From NCBI RefSeq assembly GCF_037126465.1, contig NC_088203.1:105362409-105426408 (forward strand): DNA of 64,000 nt. The letters run 5' to 3'. The position numbers and the translations under genes were made by a program. The notes below the pieces were generated by a model that saw nothing but the letters and a program-made list of their open reading frames with translations, did no database searches and had not been told where the DNA came from. Shown here one piece after another: positions 19,931 through 30,933 of the stretch. Origin of the DNA: Ornithodoros turicata (taxonomy: Eukaryota > Arthropoda > Arachnida > Ixodida > Argasidae). How positions within the stretch are numbered: position 1 is the first letter of the stretch; every line of letters begins with the position of its first letter.

Positions 19931-20698
19931 TACAGTTCCGAATATAAGGTAAATAAAGGTCCCTTCTCGTAGACCGCATCTGTTTCATTCAACTCAAATT
20001 CCCGTTTCCGTAGTATACACACAACTGTCACAACGCAGTCGACGACCACCTTCCTTATAAAGCCTCCACACCAGTCTAGAATCCTGAGGCGGTTACATGA
20101 AACGGCCATAACCATGACTGAGCTTACAAATAATGAAGACTGCGCTACACGCCCACATAACCCACTGTCATAAAACGCAGTTTCCTGTCCTCCGTTTGTG
20201 GTCGCACGCACCACCTTTACGACTGGCCTGGCGCTTTTATTTGTCCTCTATCGGATAGGAGATAACACGACTGTTCGGGTTTAGCGTGGAAGCAATCTGG
20301 GAGCAACGGATACGGCAGCTAGTGCAGAAGTACTCGGGGTGATGGGGATCAGAGTTCGAAAGCGCGTGTGGATTATTGACGGCAAATGGGGTCATAATGG
20401 GTGGTGGACAAGATTGGGTGCTGCGTTGGTTTTGTGCTGTTGATATACGCGTGTGTGAGTGTGAAGAAGAGATAAGAAAAAGGAAATGTGACTGTGGTGG
20501 CAGGATGGTCAATTCGCATACAGAAAGCACGAAATCTGGGAGATGCGTTTCATTTTGTTATTCCTTGTCTTTGGCTCGGTGTAAACGGTAGTTCGTCGTT
20601 TCCTCCTCGTGAAGCTTTCGAGTAAGTTGACTGACAGGGACAGAGAAAGTTTTTTTTTTTGTTTTTGCGAAGTTTCCACTAGCATTCCTGATATGTAG
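19931..20698. other. Unassigned stretch
   Basis: No gene or repeat recognised. Open frames up to 121 codons show no coding bias. Confidence 0.4.
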
Positions 20699-20752
20699 AT
20701 TTATTATTATATCATCATTGTCATTATTATATTACATTATTATTATTATTAC
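20699..20752. repeat. (ATT)n microsatellite, tail of SINE family 3
   Basis: Imperfect ATT repeats directly abut the 3' end of the next entry. They form its tail on the minus strand as (AAT)n. Confidence 0.85.
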
Positions 20753-20960
20753 GTGCTAGATATGCGATGTGTGCCAGGCGCGGTGTGCGGGCGTATAGAC
20801 AGAGAGGACAGCAGGAAAGATTGTAAGGGAGGGAGGACGACATCCGTCCGGGACAGCCTGCCAGAAACACGGAGAACACCTCCGAGCGCACAGCTCGTGG
20901 TAGGACTCGAACCGACCACCTCTCACTCTTCAGCATGACCTTGAAGCTGTGACCGGCATG
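20753..20960 (-). mobile_element. SINE family 3, tRNA-derived
   Basis: Minus strand: tRNA-like part with B-box 'ggttcgagtcc' (about 20903-20913), followed by a body containing 'ctgtcccggacggatgtcg' and 'tttcctgctgtcctc', then an (AAT)n tail. The body shares 'cctgctgtcc' with SINE family 1. Confidence 0.7.
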
Positions 20961-20994
20961 ACCGGATGCTGCGTCGACGCCTCTGAACCATGCT

Positions 20995-21363
20995 TCACAC
21001 TAGTGCGTTCTGCTGCGTGCGGATGTGCGCGGGCGCTGGTTACCGTGGCAACAGATACGTGCGCGACCTCCCGCAGCAGAACGCAAGGAGTTCGCCCGAG
21101 CTCAACTTTTTCCGACGCACGCAGCAGCCCGCAAGCGGAGAACGAATCGCGAGGCCGCCTTCCGAGCGTGCGCAGTAGGTTTCTCTCTGCGAGACTATTT
21201 TCAATATGGCGGCCACCGGAGTGGAAATCCCGCTCTGCGCTAATTGGCTTACGGTTTGGTGACGCACGCATTCGGACGCAGGTATGTGAACAGCGAAACG
21301 GATGGCTTACGACGCACGCATACGCATGCTGGTGCCCGTACGCGGCAGAATGCACTAGTGTGA
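20995..21363. mobile_element. 369-bp TIR element, 'tcacactagtgc' ends
   Basis: Left 'tcacactagtgcgttctgc' and right 'gcagaatgcactagtgtga' are inverted, followed by CG-rich subterminal sequence. Flanking octamers 'accatgct' and 'atcgtgct' agree at six of eight, a possible decayed hAT-type duplication. Frames of up to 154 codons across it follow the GC-rich composition. Confidence 0.7.
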
Positions 21364-21504
21364 ATCGTGCTTGATGCTGAAGAAGAGAGCGCAAAAGTGG
21401 TAGCTACAAAAATAAGTTTCCCAATATGTAGTGATTCGCTGTTCTTTGCCGTACATCGAAGTTTACCAGGATTTGCTACGCTCACACACAAACACCATCT
21501 CAAC

Positions 21505-21585
21505 AACAACAATGAAAGATGAAAGTCATTGAAAAGGTTAGCCAGCTGTAGGACTCGAACCCACATCTTCTGGATTGCCGACAAC
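21505..21585 (-). mobile_element. SINE family 2, truncated copy
   Basis: Minus strand: 'cagaagatgtgggttcgag', 'tcctacagctggc' and 'ttttcaatgactttcatc' match 19480-19560. The 5' half of the tRNA-like head is missing. Confidence 0.75.
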
Positions 21586-21589
21586 TACT

Positions 21590-22543
21590 ACATGAATGAA
21601 GACGGGATGGAGTGATTCACCGCAACAATTGCGGTACCATACCTCAGTGCATGTAGGTTAGTATATATGAGTGGGATGACGATTAAAAAGATGAGGCACA
21701 TACACTCGCACATACACATGACTCACGCAAAATGAGATGTGACACACGCAGGTGCGTCGAAACTGATGGGGATAGCAGTTCATCATTGTCGGCCACCGGA
21801 GATGAAATGCTGTGAAGATCACATCTCCGCATTCATGGCAACAGCTCTGAGGTCAGAGGAGTTCATGCAGGTTAGAAGACGTCAGGTCATCTCAAGCTAC
21901 ACAGGTTAACATAGCTTTTCTGTAGGTTTCAAAGTAAGCACACGCTTGCACCGCTGGAAAAACGCGCCATCCCGTTCCCCAAATTCGAACTAAGTAACGA
22001 GGTTATCAAGCTGGATAAATGCGATAAAGAATTCGTCGAGTGGCTCTTGTAACATGCACGTGGAAAAACAATTTCTGTGTGATGGAAATTATTGCGAATA
22101 ACTTAACGGCCAATGAATTAACGCGGCATTTTGACGAGGCATATAACCTGTCATCCGGAGAGCGACCCTTGGGTCAATTCTTGCAAGCATTGATGCCCGA
22201 AGGAGTGTACGCCGATAAAACATCATAAAGCTGTAGCAGGTATCGACGTGCTACAGCGTTGCACCTGCCATCTCATCCTGCCGGAAGGCAAAGTTCCCTG
22301 TCGAAAGGTCGGAGTAATTGGAGCGAATATTTTCTCATTAAGCGACAGAATTGTACGTACACTAATTTTGGCTCCCCTGTTGTTCTGTTTGTTTCTGTAT
22401 CGTGCCTTGTAGCGCAGGATGTCTCATTAATTAAGCCCAGTAGAGAAATTAAGCCTCGGAAGCGGAAACACCCTCCGTATTACAAAAGCCCTCAGGAATG
22501 AATAGGTGCGACGCATGCATGTTCGGGTGTACAATTCCACATA
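21590..22543. other. Unassigned stretch
   Basis: The segment 21605-21625 ('gagtgattcaccgc') resembles the LINE 3' region at 35000. Otherwise nothing supported. Confidence 0.35.
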
Positions 22544-22959
22544 CCGTGTATTCACACGAGCGACATCGTCACGGAATCTTCTAGTAGAAGAAAAAGCGAA
22601 AACACTCCTTGCAGAGACCAAGTTCCGTCCCGTGTTATGTTGAGCATTCACACGGAGCCGAATGTCGACAGTGGCCATGCTGCGGATTTAGCAGACGACA
22701 CTTAGCAGACGACACCGTCAGCGTGTTTTCCTGTCGTCTGCTACGGAATATCTTGGTGGTGGTGTGACGTTGGATAAGCGAGGCCTGCCTGCTCAGGTTG
22801 TACTGAATATCTTGTGGCTCTGTAGCAGGATATTTCCCACGGTTAGCAGTGTACGTGAAGACACCACGTTGAGCGCTCGCGCTCACGTGAATAGCAGAAA
22901 GCTATGACGCTTTTCGCATCTTCCGCTTCTGGGGAAATGTCGCTCGTGTCAATACACGG
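22544..22959. mobile_element. 416-bp TIR element, 'ccgtgtattcacacg' ends
   Basis: Left 'ccgtgtattcacacgagcg' plus 'acat' and right 'atgt' plus 'cgctcgtgtcaatacacgg' are inverted. The trinucleotide ATA precedes and follows. The interior repeats 'tagcagacgacac' twice and then inverted once. Non-coding. Confidence 0.8.
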
Positions 22960-23698
22960 ATAAGCACTGTTCTTTTATCGAGCTTGAGATCGAGAAATAG
23001 ACCGCAATGTGGGAGTTGAAGTCTAATGCTGGTTGAATCCTCGAACGATCAAAAGGTACCGGAAGAAAGATAACAAGCGCAATAAACGTATTCCAACCTT
23101 AATCCCGTAACTGTATATCTATATTTCCACTATAACTCTTTATTCCGTGTTAGCAGCGGGCTGCGGACAGTGTACTGACAAGCACGAATGCAGAAAGGAG
23201 AGCGGAAAGAGAGAGGCCACCCATCCCTAGCATTGTGAAACCTCTGTAAAAGGTATTTAGGCTTAGCCGGCTTCGATGGATAAACAAATGCCCTTTGAAT
23301 CGTCGGTATACTCGTGCAAGAAAGACAAGGAAAGAGAGCTCCGAACAAATTCCTTTAACCCCGCATCATTTTCATTCCATATAGATTGCGGATTCCAGGT
23401 CAGTACGAGAAAAACGACGGGAAAATATCAAATCACAAATGGTCTGGATACTGCTGGAAGGGAGCTGCACGGACTTGACTTAAACCTAATGGGGTTTCTA
23501 GAATGTGGAGCACGCACTCTGTAGCCGCGCAGCATTGATCGCTGCTTAAATTCCGAGCCTGCGTGGCCAACAGAAAACAGGCTGATTACGAATGTCTGGA
23601 ATTTCGAAGTTGTTATCTTTCTGTTAACGCACATTCAATACTGCTCGAACCACGCCACCAAAATCGGACATCCGTAATTTTAAAGGTATGAGTCATAC
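22960..23698. other. Unassigned stretch
   Basis: Nothing supported. 23148-23170 faintly resembles the 3' end of SINE family 1. Confidence 0.35.
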
Positions 23699-23871
23699 AC
23701 TCTAAACGCGGAACTTGACAGCATAGCACGCTGAGCGCCATGAATGATGGGCTTATCGCCTCTGATTCCAAGAGAGAGGGGATCGTACGCCTTTTTGTGC
23801 CAATTTGGATACATGGTAATTGACACCAAAAGGCGTACGCCCCTCTCTCTTCGATTCCGAAGCGATCATTC
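23699..23871. mobile_element. Diverged hairpin MITE
   Basis: 'gcatagcacgctgagcgcc', 'tgattccaagagagagg', 'cgtacgcctttttgtgcc' and the inverted 'aggcgtacgcc...gattccgaagcg' mark a third subfamily of the hairpin family. The right end is replaced or overlain by 'cactcttaaaaatgg' (23872-23886). Confidence 0.7.
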
Positions 23872-23889
23872 ACTCTTAAAAATGGTGGG

Positions 23890-24315
23890 GGGGGGGGCGG
23901 TTAATGACAGAATCGGCCCGCCATTGTTGGCCACACAGAAGTGGGCATCGTCACGACTATAGATAACCAGAAAAAAAAAAGACGGATGGAGGATGAAGTG
24001 TGAAGATTAGAGGGTGCGTGAGTCCGTCGGGGGAGTACAAAGGGCTAGAAGGGTCGCAAGACCCGCCTCCTGCAGAAAGAGACCAAGGTGTCTTGCTTTA
24101 GCGGAACGTTCGGCATAAGAACCAATCGGGGTAGAGGATGTGCGCTAGCGTGCCAGACCTGGAGTGGAGGGAGGTCGGCTTCGCGCGCAGAATGGTATGC
24201 TCGGCATTCTCGCCGAGCTCGAGGATGTGCTCGATTGTTTCAGGTTGTTGACAGTGGCCACAGCCGGCGTCACCCCTAGAGACGATCTTGAATAGTTGAG
24301 AGTTGGTGAACGCAA
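23890..24315 (-). pseudogene. Non-LTR retrotransposon 3' fragment
   Basis: The minus strand encodes a piece of the C-terminal zinc-knuckle-like segment that follows reverse transcriptase in many LINEs: 'CGHCQQPETIEHILEL' (about 24225-24272). The expected next cysteine is glycine here. The frame stops near 24098. The following 3' region runs to a C-run (23890-23899 on the plus as G). The 5' side is cut by a MITE at 24316. R1/Jockey/I-type assignment is by motif resemblance only. Confidence 0.6.
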
Positions 24316-24316
24316 C

Positions 24317-24473
24317 TCTCTTAAAAATGAACTTCACCGCATAGCACGCTTCTAACCAACCATCGAGTTCTCGCTCCTGATTCGTTGAAACAAATCAGGA
24401 GCTAGAACGATGTCATTCGCGATGATTGTTGGCTAGGAGCGTGCTATGCGGTGAAGTTCATTTCTAAGAGTGT
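24317..24473. mobile_element. Short hairpin MITE inserted in LINE fragment
   Basis: About 157 bp. Left 'ctcttaaaaatgaacttc' and right 'gaagttcatttctaagag' are inverted, and the centre 'ttgttt...aaacaaatcaggagc' is a shortened palindrome. It lies at the 5' edge of the LINE 3' fragment. Confidence 0.8.
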
Positions 24474-24487
24474 TCGAGGCAATGGTT

Positions 24488-24521
24488 GTCGCGCGATGCG
24501 GTGAAGTTCTGCTTTTAGAGA
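24488..24521. mobile_element. Solo MITE right-end fragment
   Basis: 'gcgatgcggtgaagttc' plus 'tgcttttagag' repeats the right terminus of the MITE just to its left, without a left half. Confidence 0.6.
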
Positions 24522-24523
24522 TA

Positions 24524-24866
24524 CAGTCTTCAATGATCATTGAAATCAATGGTCATTCAGCATGCGCCCCCAAGTGTGTAACGTCTCAACTTTTCAAAAA
24601 GCATTAGATCCAAAGCTAACGTTCAAGAGACATTCTCTCTTACATTGTTGCCAGCCACACCCACATTCACACAGACGGACACACTCGTGGCGGGCAGCAT
24701 CTCTGACCGGCTATCAGGAGGAGTGCGTTGGATTTCCACTGCTAGTGCATTTTCTTCAACTGCCATCATTCAGTTGAGGATCCAATGCTGTTTGAGATGT
24801 TACGCGCTTGGTGGCGCTACACACATGTGCAATGGCCATTGGTTGCAATGATCATTGAAGGCTGCC
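24524..24866. mobile_element. 343-bp MITE, 'cagtcttcaatgat' family, long copy
   Basis: Left 'cagtcttcaatgatcattg' and right 'caatgatcattgaaggctg' are inverted, with 'aaatcaatgg' facing 'ccattggtt'. The ends match the 75-bp element at 5242-5316. Confidence 0.8.
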
Positions 24867-24969
24867 AGTCTGGGTATAACAGCCTGAGAACAACTATTCG
24901 GATGTCAACCAACTGAATAATCTAGTTGCTTCAGGTAAGTAATCAGCAGGTATCCACTGCAATGTCCCG

Positions 24970-25457
24970 TACTGTTCTCGCCGGCTCTCGAGGATGAACG
25001 CGGACAAAGAACGAAGACAGGACGACTGCTAACTCTCAGCTGACAGTCTTTACTAATCGAAGCATGTTTATATACACGAAAAAAAAATGCGATGTTCACT
25101 ACGATGTTCACTGGCGTGACTGCAGTCGGCGAACGTGTTCATGTGGTTCATTCGTCACCATATCCCGTCCTTCGCCAAGCTGTCTACACGATTTGTACAC
25201 TCTTCCGTTTGAGATCGTTTGTTCCCCATACTGTGCGAGTAATCTTGGCAAAATCTCAGTTGGTTTGACGCTCTCCCTTCATAAGGACCTTGATTATGCA
25301 TCGCTGTTCCCACACTGCTCGTCGCCACGATAGCTGCACGTGCTGCTGGCCCGAGGGGATTGCACTTCGTCCTCCTAAAGTTTTATTCATTTACATTTAC
25401 AATGACGGTGTCGTCCTTGTCCTGTGTTTCGTCGCACTCGTTTATCATGCACAATTA
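24970..25457 (-). mobile_element. Possible solo LTR
   Basis: On the minus strand there is an AATAAA (about 25386-25391), a TATA-like 'tgtatataaac' (25065-25075) and a stretch 'actgtcagctgagag', 'gtcgtcctgtcttcgttc' of the type seen near the 3' end of arthropod LTRs. Both edges fit TG...CA (plus strand TGTCCCG to TTACA). The five-bp flanks do not match, so a simple solo-LTR insertion is unproven. Confidence 0.35.
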
Positions 25458-25495
25458 CATGTACTCTACCCTCTACCATGTTCTACCCTATATAG

Positions 25496-25566
25496 GAATC
25501 GTAAAGATCTTAAAATCGTATCGTAGATCGTAAATCGTAGATCGTAAATCTTAGATCGTAAAAATC
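25496..25566. repeat. Short tandem repeat of 'atcgtagatcgtaa'
   Basis: About four degenerate copies of a 13-15 bp unit. Confidence 0.8.
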
Positions 25567-26162
25567 TTTCTCAACACATCCATCAACAATTGCAATGATG
25601 TCCCTCGGTTTTGCAGAACCCGGGTCCTGCTAGGACTTGTGAACTCCACTCGTGTTACCTTCAGGATAGAAATTTTTATTAACCTCGAGAGCTTTGCTTC
25701 ATAACGTGCCAGAACATAAGCCTGTTTTGATATTGCACACAGCCCGCGCTATCATCACTCTTGACGCCACGAAGCAGCGGACTCAAAACAAAGAGGCAAA
25801 ATCCATCTCGTTACAACCGAGATGGCAAGATAGATTACTCCGCTTCTGGTAATCACGTTTTCCCTGAAATGAGTTGTTGTATGGCTCATTGTCGAGCGCG
25901 GGAAAACGTGATTGGCTTAATCTCGAACACTAATCTATGAGTTGATGAGAGAAGTTCGCGTACCCTTTGCTTGTGTGTGCGGTGACGGCTCCTCGACAAG
26001 AGCGTGTTCAGACCATTACCACCGTCCTATCGACTGTGATGTCAAGATGAAAACCATTTCTATCTAATTCACGAAAGAGCGCAACACTGTGTCTTACGTC
26101 GACTGGGTTGTCTTTGTCGCTGTGCTACGAGCAGCAGAAAAAAACTCTGCCTACCGGAATCA
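25567..26162. other. Unassigned stretch
   Basis: Nothing recognised. Confidence 0.4.
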
Positions 26163-26164
26163 AT

Positions 26165-26309
26165 AGAGAATTTTAGCAGACCGTTGATAACGTGACTTGC
26201 GTCGAACCGTATCAACCGGAACCAATCAGTGGATAAGATTCTGAGTCACGCACAACTGTCATTGGTTCCGATAAGCAGGATAACCTTATCAACGGTATAC
26301 TAAAACTCA
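26165..26309. mobile_element. Parental MITE of the 49.5-kb satellite, 145-bp copy
   Basis: Left end 'gaattttagcagaccgttg' then 'ataacgtgactt'. Right end inverted, 'gagttttagtataccgttg'. The left 80 bp aligns base by base with the satellite unit. The right 65 bp ('ttctgagtcacgcac', 'cattggttcc', 'ttatcaacgg') aligns with the sequence that closes the satellite array at 51937-52016. Confidence 0.85.
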
Positions 26310-26324
26310 CTAATGGCAGTGTAC

Positions 26325-26395
26325 ATGACTCAAAATCTTATCGGTTGATTGGGTGCGGTAAATACGGTACTTTGGAAGTACGTTATCAACGGTTA
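26325..26395 (-). mobile_element. Satellite-unit-like fragment, minus orientation
   Basis: The reverse complement reads 'ccgttgataacgtactt', 'aaagtaccgtatttaccgc', 'acccaatcaaccgataag', i.e. one unit without its terminal 'agtgttagtag'. Confidence 0.8.
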
Positions 26396-26843
26396 GCGTT
26401 GATAACGTCATCGTGTAGTTGTCGTACCTACCGGAACCAATGGGTGTCTGTGCAGAGCGCGCTCCGTCCGCTCAGGGGCCTTCGCTCAGGGGCCGCCGCT
26501 AAACGGCCTTTTTGAACGTTGCGTGTGCACGTGATCCTGTGACGCCTCTAGGCCTCTGAATGTTATTTCCCGGTAGAGCCATGTTCCGATCCGGCTAACT
26601 GCAGCCATAAAATGATTAATTAATATGCAGGGGGGGTTAACCGGAGACTTCGACTTGTGGGTATATAGGAGAGCGGGAATGGCACGCTCCGCGAAAGGAG
26701 ATGTCCCGTTTAGTGAAACGGAGCGCGCTCCATGCGCTCCGCGGAGCCGCTACATAGCGCGCCCAATGGCTGCGTGAGTGTCTTATTGGTTGCGTTAGGC
26801 ACGGTGCTTCGGAAGCCACGTCATCAACAGTATACTAACACTC
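26394..26843. mobile_element. 450-bp member of the parental MITE family
   Basis: The left part has 'cgttgataacgtcatcg' and 'cctaccggaaccaatggg'. The right terminus is the inverted unit 'ggaagccacgtcatcaac', 'agtatactaacactc'. The middle is a GC-rich, non-coding filler with 'ctcaggggcc' repeated twice. The extreme left terminus is not well preserved. Confidence 0.6.
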
Positions 26844-26849
26844 CCTATT

Positions 26850-26948
26850 GAGTGTTAGTAGACCGTTGAAAACCTGGCTTCGGAAGTACCGTATCTACCG
26901 CATTCAATCATCGGATAAGATTATGAGATTAACGGTCTACTCACGCTC
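26850..26948. mobile_element. 99-bp minimal member: one satellite unit plus inverted end
   Basis: 'gagtgttagtagaccgttg' starts one complete unit ending 'cggataagattatgag'. It is followed at once by 'aacggtctactcacgctc', the inverted terminus. This is the single-unit version of the structure at 49457-52016. Confidence 0.8.
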
Positions 26949-27410
26949 TCTCTTGTCTAAGTCAAGGTGCGATGACACGGGATTTGCCAAACCGCTGGAA
27001 GGGAAAGACGGCGGACAATTATGAGTAACGTAAGAGGATAACAGAAAATGAAATCGCTTTCGCTCGGTTGGGATTAAAACAATGACCATCCGCGCTAGTG
27101 CTTGTGGACCACGCGTATTCTGCTGATGAATGAAGTTCATGACAGATACAAGCGAGGCTTGTTACTGATTTCCGCCCCTAATGAACCGTAAAGCTGTACC
27201 GAGAGTGGAATACGCTTCACCTAATGCCCGTTTCTCCCAGTAGTTCGGGATGTTTGGCTGCCGCCCCCGAACCACTGGGTTTTCTCCATTTTTCTATTTA
27301 TTACAACTAACTGCGGCTAAGTGGTCTTGGGTAGCCGGTCTGATTTTGTAGTGACTTAAATCCTCACCGTTTTCTTTTTCTTTTTTCTTTTTTATCACAT
27401 CACATCATAA
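26949..27410. other. Unassigned stretch
   Basis: A pyrimidine-rich run at 27371-27391. Nothing else. Confidence 0.4.
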
Positions 27411-27556
27411 GGCCTGTTTCACACGTTGTTTTTTGTCGTCCGTGTTTTTAACTGCGAGGCAAAACGGACCCTTTGGAACCTACGGGGCTCGATTGGCCTT
27501 AGCTGCTATTTTTGGAGCGAACGGACGACGAAAACGGACGTGTCAAAGAGCCCTTA
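27411..27556. mobile_element. Possible 146-bp TIR element
   Basis: 'ggcctgtttcacacg' with 'gtcgtccgt' at the left faces 'cgtgtcaaagagcc' with 'acggacgacg' at the right. Several mismatches make this tentative. Confidence 0.45.
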
Positions 27557-27646
27557 TACGAATGACACAGACCTGCGAGAACGGCGAGAAATTTCGGGCG
27601 GCATGGGTTATGACACTTGGAACAGAAAGGCTGGTGACAGTGTTGA

Positions 27647-27683
27647 ACGTCTGATTGAGCGTCTGATTGAACGTCTGATTGAA
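27647..27683. repeat. 12-bp tandem repeat, three copies
   Basis: 'cgtctgattgaa' three times in a row with one substitution. Confidence 0.9.
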
Positions 27684-27819
27684 CTCGGGTAGAGGGTTCC
27701 GATAAATAGATATCTTTAGACAATTCTCTCTCATCTTCGTTTCGAACCTGGTCCCGGAAAAAGAAGTGAATCACTAGCTCAGCTATACTAAGGATTCGGT
27801 ACGTCGGCAGAGAATATTC

Positions 27820-27917
27820 GTAGTTTGGGAGTGCAAAAGCAGACACGGGACAAAGGGAGTCCTGGCCCATTATCTCCCTCTGTCCCATGTCTGCTTTTGC
27901 AGTTCCAAATCATAGCT
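27820..27917. mobile_element. Foldback element FB4
   Basis: 'gcaaaagcagacacggg' with 'acaaagggag' faces 'ctccctctgtcccatgt' with 'ctgcttttgc'. Arms are about 44 bp with several mismatches. Confidence 0.7.
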
Positions 27918-28629
27918 GATGTTTGGTGGTTGAGTCGTTACTCCGAGGCCATTTGCCTATCAGATGTTATTTTTCGATCCAGGATCACCTCTCGCTCTCT
28001 AGTCATGGCAGCACCGAACATATCTGTACAAATTAACACCTGTGACGTGCTTCTCTGTTGCACTGCCCCCTGCGACAGTTATTTACCTTTCTCCCTAGCG
28101 CTTTTCCAGCATTGTTCTATCAGTGTTTGTGGTTCAGTGTAAGCAGTCCTTCCGAAAGTCAGTTTGGGTCTGTTGGTATTGTCTGTTATTGTAGCGCGAC
28201 AACGGAGACGTGAAATGATATACAACAACAACGGATAAACCGAGATAAAGCGTCATAATGCAACGAGACCCCTTCGAAATGGCGGAATACGCTGCACCAT
28301 ATCGGAGTTTCACTCTATAATACCGAAGGCTTTAGTGTTTCAATCGACATTTTTAACAACTGCTTATGCGCATGCGCTGCAGCGCCGATGACCCTTGGAT
28401 GCGCCGGACATGGTTATCTCCGTGTTCAATAGATTGCGCTAGATGGCTAGGTGCCAGACGCGAGCGGGGACCAGTGGGGACACCGCGCGAACTCGTCGGC
28501 ACCACTCCAAGACCGGTTTTGGTCTTTTATGTACACTGTTGCCCGTTGCGCGACGATAAATTCCAAACAACAACATTACTTGGTACCCACAGCGGTGCTA
28601 TAGGCGCAGCGCCTTTCAACTACCTGGGT
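27918..28629. other. Unassigned stretch
   Basis: Open frames up to 144 codons without supporting features. Nothing assigned. Confidence 0.4.
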
Positions 28630-28746
28630 TATACCCAAGCAGCACAACATGTTGACCCAATATTGGTTCATGATTGGGCCAATATTGGGCCGATATTGCC
28701 AATATTGGTCGAATATTGGGCTAACATGTTGTGCTGCTTGGGTATA
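28630..28746. mobile_element. Palindromic MITE rich in CAATATTG
   Basis: 'tatacccaagcagcac' plus 'aacatgttg' at the left is exactly inverted at the right. In between, 'ccaatattggtt/ccaatattgggcc' self-complementary units occur about five times. TA lies at both margins. Non-coding. Confidence 0.85.
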
Positions 28747-30304
28747 CCTGTCTTCCCAGCAGCCTGTGACGTCGTGGGTGAGACGGCGGAAGACCTCTGA
28801 CACCACATCGCAGACTCTGACTACCCCAAGAATTTGACTACCCACTAGGGAATTTTTTACACAGGAATAGCAAGCAGTCCTTTCTGACGGACTTTTCCTG
28901 CAAAAATAAATAGATTCCCCCCCCCCCCAAAAAAATAAAAGAAAAAACTCAAAATCACCTACACCCTCTACGTCGGTCATCCCTCTTTTGACAAAGTGCC
29001 TTTCCATGATAATCTCTTACCGTTTCGACAGTAACAGCGTGTTACCGCCCCGCATATGACGTTGCGTTCGATATACCATGTTTTATGTAACTACATTTCT
29101 GAGTCAAAAGGAAGACAAATGTCTCTTTAATATCTGCATTGCGCGGAAATAAAGAAAAGGGAGGGACTGCCAGCCAGATTTTTCTCTCCCAGCAAACGAG
29201 GACAAACAACGCGATCAATGTAGTCACGCAAATAAATGGCGATCGCGCTCTGACGGCAATACAAGTACTACGCAACTCCCAGCACCAGATATGCGCGCCA
29301 CTCCTTTTCGTTGTAACATGTCGCTCAAAAATCAATAGGGCCTAACATGTTCGGGTAGAACCCGATTCCACACTCATTATTTAGACCCCGTGTCGGTTTT
29401 GATCTTCCACTGAGAACCGATTCAACGTGATTTCAGAAACTCTTCCGTAAGCGTCTTGCGCCATATTTTCAACGCGCTCATAAATGAACATAGGGCTCCT
29501 TATCGATGGCATACCCGCACCGTACCATGTTGTCCAGTCTTCCAGCTGTCCTACGCACTGCGTCAACTCGATGCACACGTGCGCAATTTCAGAAACATAT
29601 CATCAAAAACGATCCGCCCTCATAAACGATCCAAACTAAGCACGTGATTACGCTAAGTGAAAGCCATAATCGTAAACTTCAGCCAGCTACCCACACATCC
29701 TCTTTTCAGTTGAATCCCACATCTTCGGCCTTCAACAGGCGAAGGAAATACGGAGCGCCCATAGGAACGCGGACGACACTAATTTCGGTTGCGTGCAAGA
29801 AGCAGGAATGGACGATCACTAAAGCACCGTGGGTTATCTGTTTTGGGAGAGGAAAATTTCGATTAAAATGCTTCTGTGTGCCGATGCTACAGGAACGTCA
29901 TGAGGTAAATAAATATAGAGCGGATCGCCCCCCCCCCCTTTTTTTTCTTGAGTCTGTTCGCGGTACGAGGCAGTTAGCGTAAAAATACCACGTGACAAAG
30001 CTCTCGTGCGTTAGCCGTTAATCGTACGAATCCCGCGTGGCAGTTCGCAGTTCTTATTACATTTAAGAGTGCACAGAAAATGATTTCAAGTTTGCGGGTG
30101 GAAGGCTCCTGACCGCAAGCGCCTGTTGCACTCATCCCCAGTTCCCCACCTTACCGAGGGGGAATGTTTCGAAACTACATACGGCAACATGAATCAGGAA
30201 TTCCCAAGGGTACACACACACACTTCTCCCGACCGTTTAATTGTTCCAGTATGTTCCTGTATGTCACGCATAAACCGCATTTTCCGATTGTTACAAGATG
30301 GTGT
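28747..30304. other. Unassigned 1.6-kb stretch
   Basis: C-run at 28918-28928 and C/T run at 29929-29948. No gene, RNA or repeat boundary recognised. Confidence 0.45.
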
Positions 30305-30452
30305 ATATGCAGGCCAGCTGGTGGATGAACTCCATGATGTAAAAGCCTCAGTCTGGGCACACAGAGGGGCGACACGAACACACGACTGAGAAACACGACT
30401 TGAGTCGTATGTTCGTGTCGTCCCTCAGACTCAGGCTTTTACATTATGGATT
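30305..30452. mobile_element. Foldback element FB3 with shared head
   Basis: The head 'atgcaggccagctggtgg' and 'atgaactccatgatg' (30307-30340) is the FB1 head in opposite orientation. Arms 'taaaagcctcagtctg' and 'gacacgaacacacgact' face their complements at 30400-30445. One arm carries an 8-bp extra block. Confidence 0.75.
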
Positions 30453-30933
30453 TCCCATTGTGGTACAGAGCATCGCGTTATTTAGGCTGTAGTGCAAGTG
30501 GTGATGAAAACATCGTGTTTCGCGTGTAAACATAGGAACCTCGCATAGGTGGTTATTGCCCCTGAAGAAGCCGAGCTGAAGTGAAGCTACTGAAAGTTAT
30601 CGCTTTTTGTGGTTATTTGTTGCTCGTTAGACAGCTTCTTTCAAGCTCGGTCGCAACTAAGCTGACCAAGGACTTTTAAAGTTACAGTTTTTTCCGAGTA
30701 GCTTGAGGAATTCTACTTCTTTCAACAGTAGAGGATATGCATATACATACACAGAACCCTAATGGCATCCCCATTGTTTTCTTTATCACATCACCATTAC
30801 TCTAATCGCTCTCAGTATATAACTTTCATCGTATAACAATCATTGCGGATAGTTAAAAAAGAAAAAAAGGAAAGCTAACCATGTTACACGCACGAAACGG
30901 TGACGTATCTTAAATACACCCTGCTGCTGCACC
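30453..30933. other. Unassigned stretch
   Basis: Nothing recognised. Confidence 0.4.

Noticed and set aside
20930..21394. Opposed 154- and 141-codon frames
   Set aside because: Both follow the GC-rich interior of the 'tcacactagtgc' TIR element; two frames open on both strands is a composition effect.
28366..28800. 144-codon frame
   Set aside because: Second half is the palindromic MITE; first half has no recognisable motif.
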